DNA from: a virus
Length of the DNA: 64,000 nucleotides
Direction: 5' to 3' (one strand)
Virus record (IMG/VR): IMGVR_UViG_3300027128_000001
Location: 1-64,000 of that record
This document shows positions 46,415 through 53,523 of the stretch, in pieces. Position 1 is the first letter of the stretch. Each line of letters opens with the position of its first letter. The translations under genes and the position numbers were made by a program. The notes beneath the pieces were generated by a model. It searched no databases, was not told the origin of the DNA, and saw only the letters and a program-made list of their open reading frames with translations.

Positions 46415-47932
46415 ATGGCTCAAGTTATTAAGTTTTCGGATATTGTAGCAGCACAGAAAAATCAGCAGATGGCAGTGAATGCTGAACAGCTACAAGAACT
46501 GACCCGTGCTGTCATTCACCAAAGCGAAACTCAATCTGCGAACCAAGAAAGTTTTATTCAGAACCTTAACGACACCCTTAAGAAAGGGTTTGATAAGGTC
46601 ACAAACGAATTAAAATCAATTGGCGAACTCCAATCTAAATTGGGAGTCATTGCAGCCCAAGGATCCAAATATACACCTCAATCAGCCTTGCAGCAGATTA
46701 AAGGTGGAATACAGCAGATGGGTACAATTGAAGGCTTCATTGACGTTGAAAAATCAACAGGATTAATTGGAAATGCTCTGAAGCGCCGGCAGGCAAGAAA
46801 AGAATTCATCCAAGAACAGATGGAAATGGATACTACTCTCACAGGAACAAATGAAGAAAAGAAAGTATTACTGACGGAACGATTTAAAGAGGTAGAGAAG
46901 TTAAGATCACAAGCCAATGTAACTAACAACAAGGTAGATCGTTTACGAGAAAAAGGATACAGCGATACTCAGATAGAGAGAACATCCATCTACCAAGAAA
47001 TGAAACAGATTAACGAGCGACTACAACAAGTAGATGCTTTATATAAAGAGAGACTTGAAATAGAGAATCAAAGTCAGAGGGATACTACTCTGCCACTGGG
47101 TCAATCGAGAATCAAAGTTAATGATATGATTGCAGCAAATGATCCTCTAATCACATCAGAAGAGAAGCAACAAGATGCACTAAAGATCCAGCAAGATGTT
47201 GCTGGAGAAACTATAAGGAATCAGATAGACACCATAATAATACTCAGACAACAAGAAGATATTCTTAAAAAGGTTGAAGAAAATACTAGAGCCTTTTTGA
47301 CGAAAGAGATTTCTACAAGTAGTGGAGATGGAATCGAACTTAGTGGAAAGGCAGTATTAGGTGGAGGTAAAGCTATAGCCACTGGAGCTAGAGCAGCGTT
47401 ATCAGGAGGAGCTCGATTAGCTTCAGTAGCATTACCTTATGCTGCTCCTGCTGCCATTGCTTATGGTGCCGCTAACGTCGTTGATTATGGAGTAGGTAAA
47501 CTGGGTATTGGAAAAGATGCAGAAGGCAATGACATTGCTGTCAACGCAGAACAAGATGATAAGAATTGGGAGAAAATGACCACATTCCAGAAGCTTCAAT
47601 CTGGTTTTGCCCGTGGCATTGAAAAGACTGGATCGTTTGTTGGATTGAGTAATATAGCAAGAGAGGCTCAGGCGAAGAGAATTGAAAGTGAAACAAAGTA
47701 CCTCCAAAAACTAGAGCCAGCGCAGGCGCCTTCAATGGCCAATATAGTAGAAGGCCAATCAATTGAAGTTGGAACATCCAAACAATCAATATCATCTGCT
47801 CCAGTAGTAATCAATGCACCCCAGAGTACCAACATCGATAATAGTACCTCAAACTTCGGCGGTAAGCCAGTTACGAGGAATACTGATTCCACAATGTCAG
47901 ATCTCAATCGATCACGATACAGGTTCGCATAA
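46415..47932 (+). CDS. Tape-measure/hub protein, gp29-like
   Basis: 505 residues. The N-terminal 270 residues are charged and helical with coiled-coil character (QELTRAVIHQSETQSANQESF, LREKGYSDTQIERTSIYQEM). Residues about 310-365 are an Ala/Gly-rich hydrophobic stretch with membrane-helix character, and the C-terminus is Ser/Asn-rich and disordered. This layout and the position after gp26 and the small gene match a gp29-type tape measure, though it is somewhat shorter than T4 gp29 (590). It ends three bases before a strong terminator. Confidence 0.6.
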   Translation: MAQVIKFSDIVAAQKNQQMAVNAEQLQELTRAVIHQSETQSANQESFIQNLNDTLKKGFDKVTNELKSIGELQSKLGVIAAQGSKYTPQSALQQIKGGIQQMGTIEGFIDVEKSTGLIGNALKRRQARKEFIQEQMEMDTTLTGTNEEKKVLLTERFKEVEKLRSQANVTNNKVDRLREKGYSDTQIERTSIYQEMKQINERLQQVDALYKERLEIENQSQRDTTLPLGQSRIKVNDMIAANDPLITSEEKQQDALKIQQDVAGETIRNQIDTIIILRQQEDILKKVEENTRAFLTKEISTSSGDGIELSGKAVLGGGKAIATGARAALSGGARLASVALPYAAPAAIAYGAANVVDYGVGKLGIGKDAEGNDIAVNAEQDDKNWEKMTTFQKLQSGFARGIEKTGSFVGLSNIAREAQAKRIESETKYLQKLEPAQAPSMANIVEGQSIEVGTSKQSISSAPVVINAPQSTNIDNSTSNFGGKPVTRNTDSTMSDLNRSRYRFA

Positions 47933-47934
47933 AC

Positions 47935-47962
47935 AAAAAGGGGCCAATGGCCCCTTTTCTTT
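47935..47962. terminator. Bidirectional Rho-independent terminator
   Basis: A 10-base-pair stem AAAAGGGGCC / GGCCCCTTTT with an AAT loop; U-rich tails follow on either strand. It separates the convergent plus-strand hub/packaging block from gp32 on the minus strand and can stop both. Confidence 0.92.
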
Positions 47963-47975
47963 AGATCAGTTGATC

Positions 47976-48920
47976 TTACTCTTCAGCGATTGATTTGAAG
48001 TAGGACATCATATCCTCGTCATCATCTTCATCTAGACCAGCTGCTACAGCCTTGCGTGGCTGAGGAGCAGGTTTGGATGGCCGAGCAGGTTTGGCAGCAA
48101 TAGTTTCAACTTCTTCGTCTTCGGCAGTTGCAGCCTGATATGCCGTCTCTGCCATTGAAGTACCAGAAAGTACTGCATCGAGCTTAGCCTTCAGCTCATC
48201 GTATGTCTTGAAGTTCTTAGGATCAAGAAACTCGTTCAGGTCGTACTGCTGCTTAGCAACATCAAGGATCTCTTGATCGTCGTCGGCTACAGCAGATACA
48301 GACTCAAACTCTGATGAGTCGTAGTTTGGATACTTGTCAACTACTTTCATCCGAAGCTTGAAGTTAGCACCTTCCCAGTAATCGAACACATTTACAGGAT
48401 CCTCGTCCTCGAATGTTGGTCGAGCTTTCGCCATGATCTTGTCGAAAATCTTCTTACCAAACTTATAGAGGAACACCTTACCGTTGTTCTCTGGATGCTT
48501 TGGATCATTGACAACAAGAATGTTAGCAATGTAGTTCAGCTTACGCTTTTGGTTGCGTGCCTGCTTCCGCTCAGGTGAGTTATCATCACCAGAAGCATTC
48601 CACAACTTCATATTCAGCTCGCCAACAGGATCAGGCTTGCCGATTGTCGTCAGTGAATTCTCAATATACCACCGACCAGTCGGGCCCTTGAAACCATGAG
48701 ACCATACCTTGACCCAAGGTAGCTGATCTTGATTTGTGTTGGGGAGAAAGCGGATCGTTGCTGTTGCGTTGCCCGCCTTGTCGCGCTCTGGTTTCCAGAA
48801 ACGAGTGTCTTCATAAGACTTAGTGCTGGATTCTGGATTAGTGCTCTTCTCAAACTCCTGAGACATCTTGCTGAAGCTTGAGTTCCGTGATGCGCGTAGT
48901 GATTTTAGATTTAGTTCCAT
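47976..48920 (-). CDS. gp32: Single-stranded DNA-binding protein gp32, lacking zinc cysteines
   Basis: 314 residues (T4 gp32 is 301). N-terminal LAST-like basic cooperativity segment (LKSLRASRNSSFSKM), core ATIRFLPNTNQDQLPWVKVWSHGF, WYIENSLTTIGKPDPVGELN, GKVFLYKFGKKIFDKI, and an acidic C-terminus (GLDEDDDEDMMSYFKS) for contacts with gp59, polymerase and helicase. The protein contains no cysteine at all, so the His-Cys3 zinc site of T4 gp32 is absent; the loop carrying it reads SLTTIGKPDPVGELN. A tandem 11-base repeat sits in the leader. Confidence 0.95.
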   Translation of the reverse strand: MELNLKSLRASRNSSFSKMSQEFEKSTNPESSTKSYEDTRFWKPERDKAGNATATIRFLPNTNQDQLPWVKVWSHGFKGPTGRWYIENSLTTIGKPDPVGELNMKLWNASGDDNSPERKQARNQKRKLNYIANILVVNDPKHPENNGKVFLYKFGKKIFDKIMAKARPTFEDEDPVNVFDYWEGANFKLRMKVVDKYPNYDSSEFESVSAVADDDQEILDVAKQQYDLNEFLDPKNFKTYDELKAKLDAVLSGTSMAETAYQAATAEDEEVETIAAKPARPSKPAPQPRKAVAAGLDEDDDEDMMSYFKSIAEE

Positions 48921-48936
48921 TTTGTATTTCCTTTAA

Positions 48937-48958
48937 ACGTAGTATTGACGTAGTATTG
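48937..48958 (-). promoter_or_regulatory. Tandem 11-base repeat in the gp32 leader
   Basis: Two directly adjacent exact copies of CAATACTACGT (minus strand) lie 17 bases before the gp32 ATG, next to AAAGGAAA as ribosome site. T4 gp32 represses its own translation through a leader sequence, so this is a candidate operator; the function is inferred. Confidence 0.45.
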
Positions 48959-48977
48959 CGTATGATTCATTACAAAC

Positions 48978-49181
48978 TTACTCTTCACGTGTCTTATTTA
49001 TAATGATCTCATCCTCAATTGAAACTCCATCGTCAAAAATATCATCTTCGTCTTCTTCATAGACATTGATGTACTTCATGCCACCAGTCTTTCGATTATT
49101 TGCATGGCGATGGTGTTTGCCTCGACGGCTGCCTTGATGTTCATCATCGAATGATGGTTGATGCCGAACTGTCTTACCCAT
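48978..49181 (-). CDS. Small His/Arg-rich then acidic protein between gp59 and gp32
   Basis: 67 residues. A basic, histidine-rich N-terminal half (RRGKHHRHANNRKTGG) and a strongly acidic C-terminal half (VYEEDEDDIFDDGVSIEDEI). It overlaps the gp59 gene by 8 bases and contains a late-promoter-like sequence near its end. The bipolar charge suggests nucleic acid or protein contact; no family recognised. Confidence 0.6.
   Translation of the reverse strand: MGKTVRHQPSFDDEHQGSRRGKHHRHANNRKTGGMKYINVYEEDEDDIFDDGVSIEDEIIINKTREE
48995..49002 (-). promoter_or_regulatory. Late-type promoter TATAAATA before gp32
   Basis: ATTATAAATAAGAC on the minus strand, 75 bases before the gp32 ATG and inside the 3' end of the preceding small gene. 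Late expression of gene 32 is known in T4. A chance match in coding sequence is possible. Confidence 0.5.
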
Positions 49182-49773
49182 GATACGTGCCTTGTTGCTC
49201 CTCTTTAAATTGCATATAGGCGTCTGCTACCTTCTGCTTATCAAACTTAACGAACCCAGCAGACTTTTCAATCTTTGAGAGCTCGCTATCTAACAGCAAA
49301 GCCACGTGAGGACTCTGCTTAAACTTCGAAACAACTCCGTCCAACTTATTAAGGATGACCATTGTCTCTAACGTGATTTGTTTAGCCATGTATAATTGTA
49401 ACACATCGGGGATTTTATTTCCACTAAATTCATACTGAGCTCCAGACTCAGCAATTGTACTGAGGTCGTCACGGAAAATCTTAGTCATTGATTGACGACG
49501 TCGAAGATACTCTTTGTAGTTGGTCATCCCAGAGTTCGGATCATACACAACATCAGGATTGTCGTACATGAAGTTTGATGCAATGTACTGAATGTACTCT
49601 TTCTCGAGTTTAAACTGACGAGCCAACTTCTCGAAGATCATCCGATCGTTCCTACCAACAAACTTCTCCATGGAACTTTTTACACGGCCATTGGTAACGA
49701 ACACATCGTACTTCTGGGAAGTGAAATGAAGCTTCACTGCCGTGTAGTATTTGAATGCTCTAAACCCGTCCAT
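49174..49773 (-). CDS. gp59: Helicase loader gp59
   Basis: 199 residues (T4 gp59 is 217). FRAFKYYTAVKLHFTSQKYDV, FEKLARQFKLEKEYIQYIASNF, then LQLYMAKQITLETMVILNKLDGV parallel the T4 helicase-loading protein, which binds gp32-coated forks and loads gp41. All-helical two-domain plan. The start overlaps the gp33 stop by one base. Confidence 0.88.
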   Translation of the reverse strand: MDGFRAFKYYTAVKLHFTSQKYDVFVTNGRVKSSMEKFVGRNDRMIFEKLARQFKLEKEYIQYIASNFMYDNPDVVYDPNSGMTNYKEYLRRRQSMTKIFRDDLSTIAESGAQYEFSGNKIPDVLQLYMAKQITLETMVILNKLDGVVSKFKQSPHVALLLDSELSKIEKSAGFVKFDKQKVADAYMQFKEEQQGTYHG

Positions 49774-49997
49774 TATACATCCAGCTGTGCTTGTTCAGGG
49801 AGGTAGTTGAGATTGCGAAAGTCTTGTTCAAGTTTCTCACGAAGAGACTTGTTGATCTTCGATGCGATATCTTCTGGTTCAAGACTATGCTCATTGCAGT
49901 ACTCGAGTGTTGCCTCGAGATAAGTTACCTTATGATCGACTGCATACTTCTCAATATAAAGAGAAAGTTCGTTTGCAGTCCTAAAAACATTTTCCAT
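49773..49997 (-). CDS. gp33: Late transcription coactivator gp33
   Basis: 74 residues, shorter than T4 gp33 (112). VTYLEATLEYCNEHSLEPEDIASKI aligns with T4 SYLEATTAFLEENSIPETQFAKF, and the C-terminus LNYLPEQAQLDV is like the hydrophobic clamp-binding tail. gp33 bridges RNA polymerase beta flap and the sliding clamp to activate late promoters, agreeing with the TATAAATA elements in this window. Confidence 0.85.
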   Translation of the reverse strand: MENVFRTANELSLYIEKYAVDHKVTYLEATLEYCNEHSLEPEDIASKINKSLREKLEQDFRNLNYLPEQAQLDV

Positions 49998-50252
49998 TTA
50001 TACCCCTGCTTTGTTGATGTAAAAGTTAGTCACGCGGATCAAGTCATTCAACGTGGAGTACTCAGATAGCATCATCTTGTATGTCTTCCACTCATCTGTG
50101 TCAGTATCTCGCTCATCCATATTCGAGTTCGATAGGAACACGCTAAAGAACTTGTCCATTTTCATCTTAGCCACAACGAGTTTATTGTAGGTGTTGTTTA
50201 GTTCGGTTGCGGATTCATCTTTCAGAGATTCACGGATCAGTTTATAGTTCAT
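49998..50252 (-). CDS. Conserved small helical phage protein
   Basis: 84 residues from MNYKLIRESL; the frame is open 33 residues further but that part overlaps the previous gene heavily, and the chosen ATG lies right at its stop. Predicted all-helical, charged (MDERDTDTDEWKTYKMMLSEY). It sits directly before gp33 in the same transcript. Function unknown. Confidence 0.6.
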   Translation of the reverse strand: MNYKLIRESLKDESATELNNTYNKLVVAKMKMDKFFSVFLSNSNMDERDTDTDEWKTYKMMLSEYSTLNDLIRVTNFYINKAGV

Positions 50253-50253
50253 G

Positions 50254-50559
50254 TTATCGTCGCATGGAAGCCAAGTCTTTGGCCTCTTCTTGTTTGAAAA
50301 TAGGAATGGCATTCGACTTGTGGAGAGTCCCAATACCAAGTAACTTATCACCAGTATACATCAGAACATCTTTTTTGACACCGTTGCCAATTCCATCGCC
50401 GAGACTAGGAATCGGTTTCGTTTCGCGAATGTAAGGTCCCGTTGATGTCACAGTTACACCACGAAGACTTCGTTTGAGAGCTCGCTGCTCTTTCAGCATT
50501 GCCTTACGAGCCTCGAGTTGTTTCTTGGACAGGTTTGATCGTTGATTAGTATATATCAT
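50254..50559 (-). CDS. Conserved T4-like phage protein, YTG..GI.T.HKSN motif
   Basis: 101 residues. A basic helical N-terminus (NLSKKQLEARKAMLKEQRALKR) precedes ETKPIPSLGDG and MYTGDKLLGIGTLHKSNAIPI, ending EEAKDLASMRR. The second half is a pattern I recognise from uncharacterised proteins of many T4-like marine phages. Function unknown. It begins the operon that runs into gp33, gp59 and gp32. Confidence 0.65.
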   Translation of the reverse strand: MIYTNQRSNLSKKQLEARKAMLKEQRALKRSLRGVTVTSTGPYIRETKPIPSLGDGIGNGVKKDVLMYTGDKLLGIGTLHKSNAIPIFKQEEAKDLASMRR

Positions 50560-50586
50560 TTTACAATTGTCTCACACAATTGAATA

Positions 50587-50820
50587 TTATTCAACGATCG
50601 ACTCAAGCCAATTCTGATGAGACTGAACAACCTTTGCCTTAGCAGCAGGAGACCAGACAATCTCATCACAGCGACCATTGACGTAGGTCAAGACACGGTA
50701 CTCAGCTCCTAGCGATTCGAGATCGTTAACGAGCTCAGACATTTCATGTTGATCTTCGACAGTCATACTGAAGATGAAACTTTGGTTGTTGAATTGAACT
50801 TCTTTGTAGTCTTTCATCAT
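50587..50820 (-). CDS. Small acidic phage protein
   Basis: 77 residues; DQHEMSELVNDLESLGAEYRVLT with beta-alpha-beta character, ending QNWLESIVE. It follows the 160-residue gene after 15 bases with GAGAGAAA as ribosome site. Its stop lies in the inverted repeat TTGAATA-T-TATTCAA (50580-50594). No family recognised. Confidence 0.55.
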   Translation of the reverse strand: MMKDYKEVQFNNQSFIFSMTVEDQHEMSELVNDLESLGAEYRVLTYVNGRCDEIVWSPAAKAKVVQSHQNWLESIVE

Positions 50821-50835
50821 TTTCTCTCTTTGAAT

Positions 50836-51318
50836 TTAAGCAGGAATCCCAAGACCAGCGAGACAATCTCGCGTGGTGTAGAATGAATCGCGGCCATCGC
50901 GAGTAGCTGCAATTTCGACGGTCGCGCCGATCTCACTGATCAGGTGCATCTTACGATTGTTGTACTCCACCGTAACATCGTTGATTTCGAAATAGTCGCC
51001 AAAGTCTTCACGAAGCAGTTGACGAGCTATATAAAGCGACTCTGCAAACAACATCACATTGAGTTGTTTTTCTTCGCCCTCAATACTGAGGTTGTACATC
51101 ACTAGGGAATTCATAACCTTGCTTTCACTTTTCATCATAAGTACATTATCCGACAAATCGGAATTAATGTCAACGGCCATCTCATCCGCTGCAATCTGCA
51201 GCTCGCTGTTGATGTCCCAGAACTGACCCTCTTGTCGAACGGTATCCGTCCACCGTGCGAACTCAAACTCGAATTCCATAACATCTGCAGCATTCCAGTT
51301 CTCAGGATACATAATCAT
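50836..51318 (-). CDS. Phage protein with an embedded early promoter
   Basis: 160 residues read as one frame, starting with ATGA overlap on the upstream gene. An early promoter (51145-51173) lies inside the frame and is translated as VDINSDLSDN, and a second possible start (ATG 51135, MKSESKVMNS) follows it. Either two products are made, or a short upstream gene has fused in frame to a promoter-plus-gene cassette. The C-terminal 100 residues look like an alpha/beta domain. Function unknown. Confidence 0.55.
   Translation of the reverse strand: MIMYPENWNAADVMEFEFEFARWTDTVRQEGQFWDINSELQIAADEMAVDINSDLSDNVLMMKSESKVMNSLVMYNLSIEGEEKQLNVMLFAESLYIARQLLREDFGDYFEINDVTVEYNNRKMHLISEIGATVEIAATRDGRDSFYTTRDCLAGLGIPA
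51145..51173 (-). promoter_or_regulatory. Early sigma70-type promoter inside a coding frame
   Basis: TTGACA, 17-base spacer starting TTAATTCC, GATAAT, followed by GTACTTATGATG. It is one of the promoter family TTGACATTAATTCC of this phage. Confidence 0.75.
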
Positions 51319-51545
51319 TTACCTTGTTGATGGAGTTTGTTGGCGTTCAGCTTGACCATAGATTCGACATGCTTCAGAAACCGCTTCTGCGAAGCTTTGC
51401 TTTCGCGTCGCAGGAAGCTCGTGATCGTACCATGAAGATACCCTTGAGCGTAGTGGCGATCTTCGCTGTCGAGCAGTCGATTGAGAGTATTCATCTGCTT
51501 GTCAATCTGATCTACGAGGGTGATTTCGATCGCTGGCTGTTTCAT
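51315..51545 (-). CDS. Small helical phage protein
   Basis: 76 residues from MKQPAIEITLVDQ, about 24 bases after the predicted transcription start of the promoter at 51576-51604; GGAGAGAT precedes the ATG. Charged helices (LNRLLDSEDRHYAQGYLHG, KASQKRFLKHVESMVKLN). The stop overlaps the next gene start by 4 bases. Unknown early protein. Confidence 0.6.
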   Translation of the reverse strand: MKQPAIEITLVDQIDKQMNTLNRLLDSEDRHYAQGYLHGTITSFLRRESKASQKRFLKHVESMVKLNANKLHQQGK

Positions 51546-51575
51546 TTCATCTCTCCGTTCTTTCACTGTAGGGAC

Positions 51576-51604
51576 ATTATCACATAATTCGGAATTAATG
51601 TCAA
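51576..51604 (-). promoter_or_regulatory. Early sigma70-type promoter
   Basis: TTGACA, 17-base spacer TTAATTCCGAATTATGT, GATAAT, then a start region before the 51315-51545 gene. Confidence 0.85.
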
Positions 51605-51622
51605 CAGCGGGGAAATGCCCGA

Positions 51623-51883
51623 CTATTTTGGTAGGGTATTTTGATCAACCCCGAAAGATGCCTTGATGGATTCGATGCAGTAGCTACGGAATGCGTCTTC
51701 GATCTGATTCCGGTAATCTTGGTAGCCAGGAGGAACACCTTCTACGATCTTAACACACTCCCGAACAATCAACTCGGCGAACTTATTCCTATCGAATTCC
51801 CAATGTGGTGATCGCTCACTATACAACGGCTCGTTGGTATGAGTCCAACACTGTTCAGCAAGTTCACGAATTCGTTCGTTCAT
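51623..51883 (-). CDS. MNER-family small protein (paralogue 1)
   Basis: 86 residues: MNERIRELAEQCW at the start, NKFAELIVRECVKIVEG in the middle, FGVDQ near the end. It shares this framework with two neighbouring genes, so it arose by tandem duplication. Such MNER..KFAELIVREC proteins recur in many phages without known function. It overlaps the next paralogue by 4 bases. Confidence 0.65.
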   Translation of the reverse strand: MNERIRELAEQCWTHTNEPLYSERSPHWEFDRNKFAELIVRECVKIVEGVPPGYQDYRNQIEDAFRSYCIESIKASFGVDQNTLPK

Positions 51884-52089
51884 TCTTCAACACCGAAACT
51901 ATCCAATATTGCGGCACCAATATTCTTCCTACCTTGATGCTCCATAAGACCAGCAGTAATCGCACATTCCCTGACAATCAACTCGGCGAACTTTTCTTCC
52001 CATAAGAGATCGTACAAATCATCTCCAGCAAAATGCTGGTCACACCACACATCGGTCTGTTGGGCCAATTTAAGAAATCGTTCGTTCAT
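51880..52089 (-). CDS. MNER-family small protein (paralogue 2)
   Basis: 69 residues: MNERFLKLAQQTDVW, EEKFAELIVRECAITAG, ending ILDSFGVEE. Same framework as the genes at 51623 and 52485. The Cys of the VREC segment is present in all three (LIVLEC in copy 3). Function unknown. Confidence 0.65.
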   Translation of the reverse strand: MNERFLKLAQQTDVWCDQHFAGDDLYDLLWEEKFAELIVRECAITAGLMEHQGRKNIGAAILDSFGVEE

Positions 52090-52101
52090 ACTACACCTTA
52101 G

Positions 52102-52485
52102 TTACTGAGCATAATCAATTTTTGACCAATCACAATCATCCATGATATCTACTTGAATGTTAGGATGATCTTCAGCTTGTTTTAAGATACCAGCCAACAC
52201 CGAATACCCATATCCAGTTGTTCGGTAGTTGTTCTTGTGGCATCGGTATATCGACCCTGAGTATCCTTTGAATAAGTAACAGTTGCCATCCTCTTCAACA
52301 CTAACGATACCGCTATTGATCTTCCACGATTCGCCTTGAGTGTATCCACCGTACCACTGGGCAAATACTTTGTATGTGATCATATTCAAAGTATCTTCAA
52401 CGAACCTAACGATCACCCAAGCATCGGGTGTATACTCTGTAGAATTCATATAGTCGCCTGCAGTGGTAAATTTTAGGTCGTTCAT
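52102..52485 (-). CDS. Phage protein of unknown function
   Basis: 127 residues with a beta-rich middle (AWVIVRFVEDTLNMITYKVFA, GNCYLFKGYSGSIYRCH) and a DDCDWSKIDYAQ tail. Its start is coupled to the end of the upstream MNER-family gene (1-base overlap). I recognise the pattern as common among phage early proteins; no function known. Confidence 0.55.
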   Translation of the reverse strand: MNDLKFTTAGDYMNSTEYTPDAWVIVRFVEDTLNMITYKVFAQWYGGYTQGESWKINSGIVSVEEDGNCYLFKGYSGSIYRCHKNNYRTTGYGYSVLAGILKQAEDHPNIQVDIMDDCDWSKIDYAQ

Positions 52486-52676
52486 TATTCAATACCAAAA
52501 TGCTCAAACATCTGCCTAACCGCTTGGCTATTTTCATCACCAACAAATGGTGCGCATTCCAGAACAATCAACTCGGCGAACAGTTTCTTATCAAAAATCT
52601 CCTGCCTGTAATCAGGATCATCGGGTTCAATCACCCGGGTTGCTTGCTGGATCAGTTCTTGAATTCGTTCGTTCAT
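52485..52676 (-). CDS. MNER-family small protein (paralogue 3)
   Basis: 63 residues from ATG 52676: MNERIQELIQQATRV, KKLFAELIVLECAPFVG, ending MFEHFGIE. The ATG overlaps the stop of a 29-codon gene as TAATG. Frame open further upstream, but the MNER start is fixed by the two paralogues. Confidence 0.65.
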   Translation of the reverse strand: MNERIQELIQQATRVIEPDDPDYRQEIFDKKLFAELIVLECAPFVGDENSQAVRQMFEHFGIE

Positions 52677-52765
52677 TATTTCCGCCCCCACGCTTGATCT
52701 TGACACTTCTTCCAAGTCTTTGCGACCCACTCGCTCATCTCTTGGGGTGTGATTGGCTTGTTCAT
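52676..52765 (-). CDS. 29-residue microprotein
   Basis: Reads MNKPITPQEMSEWVAKTW and on to a basic end (GRK). The ATG has AAGGGGTGA upstream (overlapping the end of the preceding gene) and the stop overlaps the next gene as TAATG, which supports translation. Trp/Lys-rich; unknown function. Confidence 0.45.
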   Translation of the reverse strand: MNKPITPQEMSEWVAKTWKKCQDQAWGRK

Positions 52766-52768
52766 AGT

Positions 52769-52969
52769 TCACCCCTTGAAGTAGTCTACCACACGACCAC
52801 GACCTGCGTCAATAACTCTAGCCAGAATGTGCTCTCCGCCTAGTTGAGCCTTGGCGAACATTCGGGCTTCATCGAGGTCATCAAAGTAAAGAACCTCGTC
52901 AGTCCAGGGATCGGTGGTACCATAGTAGGTACCGTCAACATCTTGGAGTTCAACATAGAATTCAGTCAT
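52769..52969 (-). CDS. Small early phage protein
   Basis: 66 residues from MTEFYVELQDVDGTYYG; contains FDDLDEARMFAKAQLGGEHIL and ends VVDYFKG, a pattern of small alpha/beta phage proteins. Its ATG overlaps the stop of the upstream microgene (TGATG). Unknown function. Confidence 0.6.
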   Translation of the reverse strand: MTEFYVELQDVDGTYYGTTDPWTDEVLYFDDLDEARMFAKAQLGGEHILARVIDAGRGRVVDYFKG

Positions 52970-53112
52970 CACATAACCTCCCACCAAATATCAGGATTCT
53001 TTTTCTTACGATCAGTCCAGTACTTGATAGCCCATTCAATGTCGGTCTCAATCGCAATCGGAACCCGATTGCCAGTAACCGGATGCTTCCACGTGCCGAT
53101 GTAGACTTTCAT
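52969..53112 (-). CDS. 47-residue microprotein
   Basis: Begins MKVYIGTWKHPVTGNRVPIA and ends DRKKKNPDIWWEVM. A preceding in-frame ATG (53115) is possible. AGGAAGTG lies upstream and the stop overlaps the next ATG. The opening MKVYI is shared with the microgene just upstream, hinting at duplication. Confidence 0.5.
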   Translation of the reverse strand: MKVYIGTWKHPVTGNRVPIAIETDIEWAIKYWTDRKKKNPDIWWEVM

Positions 53113-53117
53113 CATAA

Positions 53118-53243
53118 TCACAGCACTTCCTGTTCGAGGATCTCAGTAGAGTAGCGGTCACCATACTCAGAGCAGACCGCCTTCTCATAGGAATCATATA
53201 CGCCGCGAACGACACCAGCAAACATTACAATGTAAACCTTCAT
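53118..53243 (-). CDS. 41-residue microprotein, first gene of an early unit
   Basis: Begins MKVYIVMFAGVVRGVYDSYE and ends EILEQEVL. GGAGCAAGAA precedes the ATG, about 24 bases downstream of the -10 of the promoter at 53273-53301 and correctly spaced for it. It resembles small DUF-like proteins with a short beta hairpin. Unknown function. Confidence 0.5.
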   Translation of the reverse strand: MKVYIVMFAGVVRGVYDSYEKAVCSEYGDRYSTEILEQEVL

Positions 53244-53272
53244 TTCTTGCTCCGTTCTTTCACTGTAGAGAC

Positions 53273-53301
53273 ATTATCTGATAATTAGGATTTAATGTCA
53301 A
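53273..53301 (-). promoter_or_regulatory. Early sigma70-type promoter
   Basis: TTGACA, 17-base spacer TTAAATCCTAATTATCA, GATAAT. The upstream gene (53285-53473) reads through the -35 and stops within the spacer. Confidence 0.85.
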
Positions 53302-53473
53302 CACAGAGCTCACGTGTGTTTTCTGCAGGAGAAGCGAGTGATTTAGGAGGTCGAAGGGGTTGTTGCGGAGTTTCTGTGATCTCCCCTCCGTGCGATTGCT
53401 GGTACATTTCTGCCATTGACTTGATGTAAAATTTCATTACTTTACCTCGTTTCGTAACCAGCGTGTATCGCAT
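53285..53473 (-). CDS. Small basic early protein
   Basis: 62 residues from ATG 53473 (MRYTLVTKRG), with AAGGAG eight bases upstream. A second start at MKFYIKSMAEMYQQ with GAGGTAAAG is possible. The C-terminus (LCVDIKS) is encoded by the -35 and spacer of the next promoter. No family recognised. Confidence 0.5.
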   Translation of the reverse strand: MRYTLVTKRGKVMKFYIKSMAEMYQQSHGGEITETPQQPLRPPKSLASPAENTRELCVDIKS

Positions 53474-53494
53474 CACATTACTCCTTTACCTAAG

Positions 53495-53523
53495 ATATTA
53501 GATGATTATGGATTTAATGTCAA
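53495..53523 (-). promoter_or_regulatory. Early sigma70-type promoter overlapping the clpP-like stop
   Basis: TTGACA, 17-base spacer TTAAATCCATAATCATC, TAATAT. The TGA stop of the ClpP-like gene is the TGA of the -35 hexamer. Confidence 0.82.

Noticed and set aside
50580-50594. Inverted repeat TTGAATA-T-TATTCAA as an operator
   Set aside because: Palindromic but short and A+T-rich, overlapping a stop codon; no evidence for a binding protein.
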